A stretch of DNA of 64,000 nucleotides, taken from assembly GCA_964019335.1 (NCBI GenBank), contig OZ025653.1:790057-854056 (forward strand), read 5' to 3'. The translations under genes were made by a program, and so were the position numbers. The notes beneath the pieces were generated by a model. That model did not search any database. It had not been told where the DNA came from and saw only the letters and a program-made list of their open reading frames with translations. This document shows positions 9,841 to 18,408 of the stretch, one piece after another (position 1 is the first letter of the stretch; every line of letters begins with the position of its first letter). Source of the stretch: Diplonema japonicum. Lineage: Eukaryota > Euglenozoa > Diplonemea > Diplonemida > Diplonemidae.

Positions 9841-10332
9841 TTAATTGTGGAACCCCATGCCCGGAAGGGATAAGGGTGCAAGGATGGACTGCTTGTGGTA
9901 TCTCTCCCTTTTACTGTGGTACGGTATGTAGTACGACATGGTGAGAGGTGCTTCGTGTGCATGAGGCGACGGTGGTGGTGAAGGAGGTGACAGAGTGGCG
10001 AAAGGAGGTGTACAGAATTGTTTCGAGTGTTTTTTCGTCGAAGGAGGTTTTGGAATTCGTGTCTCTGTGTCGCGCTGCCTTGTAGGGTGGTTATTCAAAC
10101 ACCTTGCAACGCTTGCACGGACACTCTCTATAGAACCGCTCAAAGGACCTTCACTCAAGACCATCGGGTGGTTCACAAACTCTTTTCTAATAAGTTCACA
10201 GTACCCCTTATGCGCCTGTGAGATGGTTCTGTGCAGCCCTACCTTCCCATCGTTGTGTAAGTCTGCTATGTGCTCTGCGCGGTTCTGTTTCATGAGATTC
10301 CGTATCCTCTCTCTGTAGCTGCGGTGTGCCAT
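9841..10332 (-). CDS. Unknown basic 163-aa protein
   Basis: Single exon. The ATG at 10332 (MAHRSYRERIRN) sits four bases after an acceptor-like tract ending CATCCTTCTAG. The N-terminal half is predicted helical and basic (NLMKQNRAEHIADLHNDG, HKGYCELIRKEFVNHPM). The C-terminal half is Pro/Ser/His-rich and probably disordered. No family was recognised and no signal peptide or membrane segment is visible. Its place, 57 bp upstream of the thioredoxin start, fits a member of the same polycistronic unit. An array-specific or fast-evolving protein is likely. Confidence 0.55.
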   Translation of the reverse strand: MAHRSYRERIRNLMKQNRAEHIADLHNDGKVGLHRTISQAHKGYCELIRKEFVNHPMVLSEGPLSGSIESVRASVARCLNNHPTRQRDTETRIPKPPSTKKHSKQFCTPPFATLSPPSPPPSPHAHEAPLTMSYYIPYHSKRERYHKQSILAPLSLPGMGFHN

Positions 10333-10534
10333 GTCACTAGAAGGATGTAACAGACAGGACAATAAAGCAAAATAGATGGATATTTATAGATGGCTATTTA
10401 AGAAAATGAAACAGGGTGTAAGCAGGAAGTAGAGAGTTAAAGGAGGACTGCCTCGAGACACCATACTCTGGGCTGAGGTGGGGTGGGGGGGTGGCACTAT
10501 TTACTTTATCAACAACCTAAGGTAAATGAAGGTT

Positions 10535-12777
10535 CTAATCCCGGTGGAAAAAAAATTTTGTAGTGTCCTTCGCGGTGTCGTGGTGCGTCATGCAGTTGGT
10601 CCCGCGAAGCTTCCAGTCCTCGCCCTCCAGACACTCAACGCACGTGAGGAAGATAAAAGACCTGCCAAGATGGTCACAGTAGTGCTGCCCGAGGTCTAGG
10701 TGCCAGTGCGGAGGATTCTGTTTTTCATTTATGCATTGAGTTCTATTGTTCCCCTTTTGCAAACCTGAATAAACACAAATTTAGGCGATTCTTTGCTTGG
10801 GCTCGCTGTGGACGTTGTCACCGCTGTGGGGTGATTGCTTAAAAGACGAAAAATAAAACTACACACCTGGCAACCTGCTCTGCAGCTTGTGTACCGTCTC
10901 CTCACGCAGGGTGTGCCCCATGAGTTTCAGGACGGGAGGGTTGAAAGTGCACGATAGACACAAGTTCGGCATATTGCGGCTTGAACACTTCCTGTGATAG
11001 TTGAGTAAGTAATATCGTATAACTGAAGCAAGGCACTGCACTGTCACTAAATATCGATCACCATGGTTCCACAGGTTCCTCATCGAGGCCACCTTCATAG
11101 CTAATTTCGCAAAGCCGCAAAGTTCTAAGCCGCAGCTATGTGTAGGAGACACCATGGTAGTTGCCGTTGTTGACTAGCTCTTCAGGTGTCCCGACACCCC
11201 TTGAGAAGTCTTCGGGTGCTGAAGAAAAGAGAAGGTCCATCAACACTCGCAGGGTCGGTGCCTTCTTGCCCTCCAACGCGCCCTGCCCGCCGTACAAAGA
11301 CAGGTCGCCGCCAGATCGCACAACAAGGAAGTGCTTTGTGTCTAACACGCCACTGCCCACGTTTAACACCTTAGCGGTGATAACTAACTTCCCAGGTTCT
11401 CTTTTACTGGGCCGTATTAAGACTGCGCCTCGGTTGGATTTCTTCATGAGGTCGCCTGCTGTTTGAGTAGACGCCCCCAGCTTGAACATGGCTTTCTTAT
11501 TCAAATAGTCGAGATCCGTGATCATGCCTCCGGGCGACATGAAGTAGCTCATGAAAGGCAGAAAGTCATCGTCATATGACACCTCGACGTGCGGGTCGTC
11601 GCTGAGGCCTTCTCTGCACATCAAGTACCTCACGAGTCTGATCACATGGTCGTACTTTGTGTTGAAGGGCATCCCACTGAATTGGTCCAGGGACGCTAGT
11701 CGCAGCCAGAATAGCTCCCACTTTAGTCTATGGTCATCTCTGAATATAGATCCCCTTAAGTACGTTGGACCAGACAACCTCTGCCCAGATAGCCCTGCTG
11801 ATGAAGTGCTGACCACCCACCCCAGACCCTGCAGCGTTCCACTTGGCGTGCGGTCTGACTCACGGAGAACAGTAGTGACCTTCGTTGTTGTCTCGGGGTC
11901 AGCAGCGGTTGTGTTCTGCAGAAAAGGGTCACTCGCGATGTCGTCGCAAGTCTCCCCTGTGTCTTCGCTGTTGAAACATCTCATCAAAAACTGTCGCAGC
12001 TCCTCGCTGGTGCCCTCTGTTGACGGACGAGTCTTTTCGACCGCTACCTTGTACACTACTGCTGCAAGGTTCTCCATTTCATTCCACGGGTGGTGCCCCA
12101 CGGCCATTTCAAGCACTGTGCATCCAAGACTCCAGATGTCGCTCTGGGGCATCGGTGTCGACTTGGCCTCGATGGCCTTTGGGGACATGTAGATCAATGT
12201 GCCAACTGCACGACCTTCGACTCCTTCTGACTTTTCCGGCAGAATTTTACACAGGCCAAAGTCTGCAAGTTTGACTCTAGCTCCGTCTTTGTCGGCCTCC
12301 GTCTGCAAGAGAATGTTGGCGGGCTTGATGTCTCTGTGGATTATTTTCTTACTGTGCAGATACTGCAGCCCTGCTACAATTTCTTTTGTAAAATTTTTGA
12401 CAGCCAGCTCCGGAAGCTTTTTCAGTGTTTTGATGACATGAGTGAGAGACCCACCCGGGATGTAGTCCATCACGATGCACGCCGTGTCGTGGTCTGGTAG
12501 TGGTGTGGTGTGGTCCAGTGCATACCTTTGTCAAAAGTGAAGTCCAGTACTCTGACGATGTTGGGATGCGACAGCTGCTTGAGGACCATGTACTCCTTAC
12601 TAGCGTCGGAGAGGGACTTTTCCGTACAATTCTCGATACATTTGACGGCAACGAAGTTACCATTGTTCAGCATCCCCATGTATACCTTCCCAAAGACTCC
12701 TTCCCCAAGCAGCTTGTTCGAGGCAATCTGCGGTTTATGTGGTGTACTGCATTGCAGCATACGTGTATCACGTCCAT
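10535..12777 (-). CDS. Ser/Thr protein kinase with SH2-like segment
   Basis: Six exons: 12777-12763, 12727-12526, 12493-11153, 11124-10867, 10823-10765, 10717-10535; together 686 codons in one frame (685 aa). Introns are 35, 32, 28, 43 and 47 nt. The start follows CTTTGGCCACAG, and exon 1 codes only MDVIH. Residues about 8-265 are a complete protein kinase (LGEGVFGKV, VAVK, HRDIKPAN, DFG, SDIWSLGC), STE/MEKK-like, although the APE motif reads SPK. Downstream, about residues 360-480, a segment reads RGAVLIRPSKREPGKLVITAKV ... KHFLVVRSGGDLSLYGG ... APTLRVLMDLL, which resembles the FLVRPS strand, central sheet and final helix of SH2 domains. That assignment is tentative. The C-terminal exons (CDHLGRSFIFLTCVECLEG) were not recognised. 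Confidence 0.8.
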
Positions 12778-13245
12778 CGTGCTAGAGCCTGTGGCCAAAG
12801 ACAGGGAAAGAAAAGAGTACGCAGGAGAGGATGAAAAAAAAGGGAAGCAGAAATCGCTCGAAGTTCAAAGTAACAAATTGTCACCTCACTTCCTCCTCAT
12901 GCCGTCCTGTGTGAAGTTGTACAAATCGACCGCATCGACCCAAAACAGAATAAAAAAACAATTGAATAATTGGGCGGGTCGCAGTGGGCAGCGGAGGGAT
13001 CAGAAATCGGTACAATAGATAAAAACATGGTTACAATGGATGCCCGGCGACTTGAAAAAAAGGAGATTCGTTATTTCATTTTTTCGGTTCTTGTGCAAGA
13101 AATATGGTTCTATCCACAAATAACTAGATTAATGGGTGCAGAGCACACTGGGAGTCTGGTGGAAGCTGGCAGTAGACACCCGGTGCAAAAAAGAAGCACA
13201 CAAAAAAAAAAAAAAAAGAAGAAGAAAAGGAGGAATCTAACATTA

Positions 13246-15330
13246 ACGCTCCATATTCGCTAAGTGACCCGCCCTATGTCCCGAAGGGGTTATAGGGGGC
13301 TATAGGGGAAAAAAATGTCAAAAATGCCCAAAGGTTCATTGACTTTTTTTTTCAAAAAATCCATATGTCGAACATGAAAGAACAGTGAGTTCCAAGGAAG
13401 TTCCAAAAAAAAATTTCCAAAAAAAAAAAATATTGGGGGCCAACCAAAATGACCTTGGAAGTCGCCATTTTGGGTTTTGGCCATTTTTGCCAAACTTTTG
13501 CAAACTGGGCACTTTTCCCTTTGAAAAACATGGTTAACAGGGTTCGATCCCAGAAGCCAGCATCTTCCTGACCAATAGTTCAGCCGAAAATATTTTCGAA
13601 GGCAGTTGGGGGGGCTTTGCCCTGTACCTAGGCGAAGCGGGTTCAAACCCCACTCCAGCGGATTTTTTTAGGCTCACCACAGGGGAGAAACGGCAGCCCA
13701 AACCGGTATTTCCGCGAAAGCTTTTCGTAAGCTTGTGGGAGTCTAGTTGAGAAAAGTGCAGTTTTGAGGGAAGGACAGCTCTTAACATTGTAAGATTGTT
13801 AGTTGTTAGTCAGTAAGCATAACAGTCCTGTCCTCTGCACTTCGGCCGTAATCACCAAATACAAACGGGTGGAGATGACGAGAAGGTCAAAGAGGGTTCC
13901 GTAGGGGAGTTTATAGTTGAAGAGACAGATGCGCGTCTGCGCCGTCCACCACAGGGCAACGTACAGTCCAAATGGCATAGTCATTTGAAAGTGACGTTGC
14001 CTTTGGGGCAGAAGTTATTTCTGCTTGGAAGGTACTTATGTGGGAATTACACCGATCACCGGTCACGTTTGCGTTGGAAGATCCTTGACCCGCGTGCCCT
14101 GGTTTGATGACCAGCCTGAACGGAACGGAGACTATGAAACAAGCAGTGACGACGACCGGAGAATACTTCCTACTCCTGAGAGTACACGGGCAACTCGAAG
14201 GGAAAGACCAAGCAAGCCCTTCCAGCCAGCAGAGAGCCTCAGACAACTAGGACTCCAGATGGACAGGATCGCGATAGCGGAGTACAGCCACAAGGAGCTC
14301 CACTACCGGGTCCACTACACAAAAGAGGGCAAGAAGTGAGATCTCAGAGCAGACGGGGTGGAAGTGCCATATGCAGGCAAAAACAAAGGATGGCACCCCA
14401 GCCTCATCTTGTACAAGAAGCACAAGACCGAGGAAGCAGAGGAGGGCCACCCGAGGCACAACAGAGGACATGGACAACCTCCTCAATGCAGCAGCAACAA
14501 CAGTAACAGCAGCAGTAGCAGCAGCAAAGACAGTAGCAACAACAGAAAGTAAAGAAGAAGACATCAGTACCTCCCCCCCCTTCCTCCTCCTCCCTTCCTG
14601 CTGTTCTACTTTGGGTGGATCAAGCATCTGAAGAAACAACAGATTTTTCTGATGACCCCTACTCTTCAGTGTACTAGTTTCTTTTCATCATTATTCTGTG
14701 TTGGTCACCGATCACACCAACACCGGCTGAGGAAGACGCAGTACTACCTGCTGGAAGTGGTGGCAAAACGAGACCAGCTTCTCCAGGACAAGAGAATGCT
14801 AGAAACGTACACGACGCACCCCTGGAACAGATAACGGAAGGAAACGCTCGAGCCTGATGATGAAACACGGAGAAGACATTATCAAGTAGCTCAGGAATCT
14901 GAAGTAGTACGACGGACCGAGGAAGACGAGTCACCACAATGGAACTCGTACTAGACTTCGAGAACAGGGAAAGGGGTAGATAAGTAGAGATAAGTAGACA
15001 AGGACGTTCCAGAACAGGAACCTCCTCTATCTCATCTCTTATTCTGTGTTTATTCATCACAGTGTTGATGGGCTGTCCTGTGGAAAGAAGGGACCTACTC
15101 CACTCACTATGCCGGATGCCTGAGTAAAGATGGGGGGTCAGAGTTTTGAATTCCTGTGTGGTAGAGTGGTTACCTGCAAAAAAAATTTTATTACAAAAAA
15201 AAATTCCATATGTCGAACATTGGGCCCCGGACGAAAATAAATCCATTCCCGCCCTAGAAAAAGCAATTAGAAATTTTTTTAGCTCTTCAAAATGCGGGTT
15301 CTGGTGGGTCACTTAGCGAATATAGAGCGT
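13246..15330. mobile_element. 2.1-kb element with terminal inverted repeats
   Basis: The left end ACGCTCCATATTCGCTAAGT and the right end (reverse complement ACGCTCTATATTCGCTAAGT) match in all but one position over about 25-29 bp, including the following GACCC. Inside, CCATATGTCGAACAT occurs as a direct repeat near 13362 and 15207. No transposase was recognised; a small plus-strand frame (14025-14340) and a CAG-rich stretch (14480-14540) are present. It is probably a non-autonomous DNA transposon. No clean target-site duplication was seen. Confidence 0.65.
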
Positions 15331-15472
15331 AACCCTTATGCGCCCCAAGCTTAAGGGCGATCCATAGGAAGCTAATTCGTCACGAGTATGTTGGTTCGCA
15401 AAGTGGTTTCAATCTTTACTGCTCCCAGAATTCTTTCTTGCTTCTACGAAGCCGTTGGGCGCATAAGGGTTA
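15330..15472. mobile_element. 143-bp MITE-like element
   Basis: Bounded by TAACCCTTATGCGCC at the left and GGCGCATAAGGGTTA at the right, a perfect 15-bp inverted repeat. It abuts the right end of the larger TIR element. Size and structure fit a miniature inverted-repeat element; no coding capacity. Confidence 0.7.
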
Positions 15473-15551
15473 AGAAAACTTAAATACAACAGGGTACAAG
15501 AGGGAGGGTACAATGAACAATCAAACTAGGTAACATGGATGGGTGCTACTG

Positions 15552-16085
15552 CTACAGGCGTCTCATGATGTCTTCATCTGTCAGCTGGATTTGTGGAGCT
15601 GCCTTCTTCCGGAGACTTGCCCTGCGGGGGCGCGTGATGGGTTTGTGTTGCCTGTGTCGTGTATGCGGCTTGTGGGTATTCTGGAATGCAAGTGTGTCCG
15701 CAAGTATAGGTTGCGGCTGGGGTGGTGCCGTGGATGTCCTGGGCCTCGGGGGGTCCTTCCTTGGCAACACGTGCGGCCTTCTCAGAATAGGCGAATGTAT
15801 GCACCCGAGGTCCACCTCAAGTTGATGGGTCGCAGCGAACTGCTTGAACTTCCTAGTGTCATCGGTTCTAAACGCCGTGTAGGCCCGCCCGGCTCTGTTC
15901 GGGCGATTGACTGGAAATACTTCCTCGGGTAATGTCCGCAGCATCTTCCCAGGGTGACTTGACCTTATGTTATCAAAGCTAACCGGTGCCACTGGTCCAT
16001 CACACGTCTTCACCAGCCCCTCGGTCCTCACGCCTTTCTCGAGGTCCTTCGTCCCCATCTTGTCTTTTCCCAGACATGGCCCCAT
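15552..16085 (-). CDS. Unknown 177-aa protein, possible N-myristoylation
   Basis: Single exon. The ATG at 16085 lies about 15 bases after an acceptor-like AACAG. The N-terminus MGPCLGKDK has Gly2 and Cys4, so N-myristoylation with palmitoylation and membrane attachment is possible. The middle contains a compact motif-like region (FDNIRSSHPGKMLRTLPEE, RAYTAFRTDDTRKFKQF). The C-terminal 80 residues are Pro/Arg/His-rich and probably disordered. No family was recognised. The protein starts about 110 bp downstream of the stop of the gene at 16196-17269. Confidence 0.6.
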   Translation of the reverse strand: MGPCLGKDKMGTKDLEKGVRTEGLVKTCDGPVAPVSFDNIRSSHPGKMLRTLPEEVFPVNRPNRAGRAYTAFRTDDTRKFKQFAATHQLEVDLGCIHSPILRRPHVLPRKDPPRPRTSTAPPQPQPILADTLAFQNTHKPHTRHRQHKPITRPRRASLRKKAAPQIQLTDEDIMRRL

Positions 16086-16195
16086 TGTGACGTGTGCTGC
16101 TGTTAGAACATTGTCAGGTGTGCAAAAATGCAAGACTAAAAAAGAAAAAGGGAAAAGAAAACAAATAAACAAATCTACAACAAGATCAACAGAGT

Positions 16196-17269
16196 CTATC
16201 TAGGTACGGTGGGAGGGGACATGGCCTTGGTCTGGGGATAGTTAAGTGGGAGCTGGTGTGAGAGAGCGGAGCGGAGCGTGCTGAGCTGCTGCTCCATCAT
16301 GTACACTTGCTGGAGGGCATCGCCGACGTTGCTTGGTCGTTGTGGTTGTGGCTGAGTCTGGGTGCGGGTTGCGCGGTCACAGGCCCGTACCTGTGCCTGT
16401 GTCTGGGTTTGGTCCTGAGGCTGTGTTGACCTCGGCTCATATTGTGGCTGTGGCGATGGCAGAGAAGAAACAGGAGGTGCACTGGTGTAGTAAGACTTCG
16501 CTGCTGACTTTGAAGGCGGGGGTGTGGGGACACCTCGTAAGTCGTTCTGTGACGCATGTTTAGGAGTTGTGGGGGGTGAGTTGTGTGGTGGCGAAATACT
16601 TCCTGGACAGGGCCTAGGCGAAAGAAGCAACCCCTGCCTCGGTGTACTAGGTGGGTTCCGCACTTTGCTAGTCACCGAAGGGCTATAAAGTGACCCTGCT
16701 GAGATGTCATCAGAAGGGCGTCTGGGCGGCGGCAGTCCTGCTGCCCTCCATTTTCTCTCCGCGAGGCCTGCAGTGGAAGCAACCCAGATATCGCTCACTC
16801 TCTCGGAGTGTTCCAACACTAGCTGCACATTCCCGTTCACAACTTCTGAATACTTCTCCATGACACGGTATGTTATGTACTTTTCTTCTGCTGCTGCTTG
16901 CTGGACGTCTGTTGCCTGCTCCTTGAGGATCTTCATCATACTCCGCATGCTAGCCTTCTCCGACACTGATGTGGGGCTCGTGCTACTGTACTTTTCTGGT
17001 TCTGAATCCCATCTGTGCTGCGTGTCTTTGTAGCTACTTTCGTACAAGCTTTCCGAATGATGTGGGATTGATCCCGCACTCACTCCCCTGTAGCTGCCCT
17101 GTCCCATAGAAGCCAACAACTCTGCCGACATTGTAATACTGCTTACTGAACTGGGTGGGGGCGCATCAGTTCTTGTCTTTGGGGATGCTCTCCAGAATGG
17201 TTCTCGTTCTCTCCGTCTGCTGGCGTCAACGAAGCCATCCCTCAGGGTGAGAGGGAAAGGTGTACTCAT
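16196..17269 (-). CDS. Pro/Gln/Ser-rich protein, unknown function
   Basis: Single exon, 357 aa. The ATG at 17269 follows TCACCCAGGCAGGC. A predicted helical central segment (about residues 105-165, SEKASMRSMMKILKEQATDVQQAAAEEKY and following) is framed by Ser/Pro-rich, probably disordered regions with many SP/TP sites. The C-terminal third is built on Pro/Gln/Thr (QTQTQ, PQPQ) repeats and ends in a short leucine-containing helix (ALQQVYMMEQQLSTLRSAL). This suggests a phosphorylated scaffold or cytoskeletal adaptor, but no domain supports a specific role. Confidence 0.65.
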   Translation of the reverse strand: MSTPFPLTLRDGFVDASRRREREPFWRASPKTRTDAPPPSSVSSITMSAELLASMGQGSYRGVSAGSIPHHSESLYESSYKDTQHRWDSEPEKYSSTSPTSVSEKASMRSMMKILKEQATDVQQAAAEEKYITYRVMEKYSEVVNGNVQLVLEHSERVSDIWVASTAGLAERKWRAAGLPPPRRPSDDISAGSLYSPSVTSKVRNPPSTPRQGLLLSPRPCPGSISPPHNSPPTTPKHASQNDLRGVPTPPPSKSAAKSYYTSAPPVSSLPSPQPQYEPRSTQPQDQTQTQAQVRACDRATRTQTQPQPQRPSNVGDALQQVYMMEQQLSTLRSALSHQLPLNYPQTKAMSPPTVPR

Positions 17270-17356
17270 GCCTGCCTGGGTGAGTAAATAAGTGGAAAAA
17301 AGTCTAAAATAACACTCGTGTTAAGACAAGCGATGCCTCTTCAGAAGAACAGACCA

Positions 17357-18406
17357 TCAGAACAAGGCAGTGGTAGCTTTTGTCCATCTTCTGGTTGGCC
17401 GCACGCTGCGAGATGCCATTTTTTCCCCTAACCATCTCGCGGATTTCACATCGCCTGTCCTAGCGTAGACCTCAACAAGGGATGAATACAGTATGTTGCT
17501 ATCGATGAGAGATAGCATTTCCGCTTCTTTGAAAGCGTCTGTTGCGTACGTTGAAAACTCGTCCCCCGGTTCTGTGCAGTGTGGAGCACACGAACGGATG
17601 AAGATATCGAATGTAGATTCATTGGGAAGGAGCTCGGCCTCGTACAATTTTTTAAAATACTGTGCCACTTCGTTGAAGCTGTCCGCCACCTGTGCTGCGA
17701 GCATCAAGTTATTATAAATAGTGACATCTGCTCGTATTGTTGTGTTCCCGAGCAGTGTGTAGATGCCATCAATATCTCCAAGTAGAGCAAGAGCCCTGGT
17801 GGCAGCCCCTAGTAAAAGAGGGTCATTCAGTGTCCTGCCTCCAGCACGCTTCCACACCATCAGTACCTCATCCTTTGTAGTACAAGCACGTAGCCCTTGG
17901 TGGTCGAAGTAAGCGTTCTGTTCGTGCAGCATGTAGTACGGCAGTGCTTCGCGGCTCCGTATATCGCACAGTGTAGCCAACATAATGGAGTGGTGTGCCA
18001 TGTCGACTTGCAAGCCCTCCCTTTCGATCTCTCCTAACAGGTCCAATGCTGCTATCACATTTCGCTCCTTTCGGCAAAAACTCAGTCTTGCACTAAATGT
18101 TCGTTTTGTCGGCCGGCACTTCTTTGTCACGATTAGGCTCTCCGCCATAGCACGCATCTGTGTGTCATTTCTCTTCGCAGCGGCAGCCAAAATGCCGTCC
18201 AACGTCTGTATCCCGATGGCACAGCCCTGGTTCAGCATCTGCTTCACTGCCTCTGTGTAGAGAGACCTACCCCTGCTGTCAGCGATGTGGCTTCCCGTCC
18301 GATTGTTGCTCCGCATGTACTTGGTGAAAACACTCTTCAGGTATGCCGCACACTGGACATCGCCCCAGTGCGGTTGGATGGCGTGATGCCTCACGACGGG
18401 CCTCAT
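17357..18406 (-). CDS. Pentatricopeptide-repeat-like protein
   Basis: Single exon, 349 aa. The ATG at 18406 follows GATCTGCAGGTGACG. Paired helices of about 35 residues repeat along most of the chain, for example LDGILAAAAKRNDTQMRAMAESLI, FSARLSFCRKERNVIAALDLLGEIEREG and LYSSLVEVYARTGDVKSARWLGEKMASR, the last being a near-consensus PPR unit. PPR proteins bind organellar RNA in a sequence-specific way; the N-terminus (MRPVVRHHAIQPH) is basic and could be a mitochondrial presequence. A role in mitochondrial RNA processing or translation is therefore likely by family, not shown by the sequence. The upstream gene's frame runs into this gene's acceptor, which makes that gene's end doubtful, not this start. 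Confidence 0.72.
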   Translation of the reverse strand: MRPVVRHHAIQPHWGDVQCAAYLKSVFTKYMRSNNRTGSHIADSRGRSLYTEAVKQMLNQGCAIGIQTLDGILAAAAKRNDTQMRAMAESLIVTKKCRPTKRTFSARLSFCRKERNVIAALDLLGEIEREGLQVDMAHHSIMLATLCDIRSREALPYYMLHEQNAYFDHQGLRACTTKDEVLMVWKRAGGRTLNDPLLLGAATRALALLGDIDGIYTLLGNTTIRADVTIYNNLMLAAQVADSFNEVAQYFKKLYEAELLPNESTFDIFIRSCAPHCTEPGDEFSTYATDAFKEAEMLSLIDSNILYSSLVEVYARTGDVKSARWLGEKMASRSVRPTRRWTKATTALF

Positions 18407-18408
18407 CG

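Larger units (their letters stand above)
12778..15551. other. Gene-free stretch with two TIR elements
   Basis: From 12778 to about 13245 lies A-rich spacer ending in a poly-A/GAA run; the 3' part of the neighbouring gene's upstream signal is at the left edge. A 2.1-kb TIR element (13246-15330) and a 143-bp element (15330-15472) follow directly. The remaining bases up to 15551 form the 3' spacer of the next minus-strand gene. Plus-strand open frames at 14025-14340 and 14358-14640 show no recognisable domain. Confidence 0.55.

Noticed and set aside
13520-13660. tRNA-like B-box sequences GGGTTCGATCCC and GGGTTCAAACCCC
   Set aside because: No matching acceptor stem, D-arm or anticodon stem 60-70 bases upstream on either strand. 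At most tRNA-derived pieces inside a mobile element.
14025-14640. Plus-strand frames inside the 2.1-kb TIR element as a transposase
   Set aside because: No DDE/DDD catalytic pattern, zinc finger or helix-turn-helix seen; too short.
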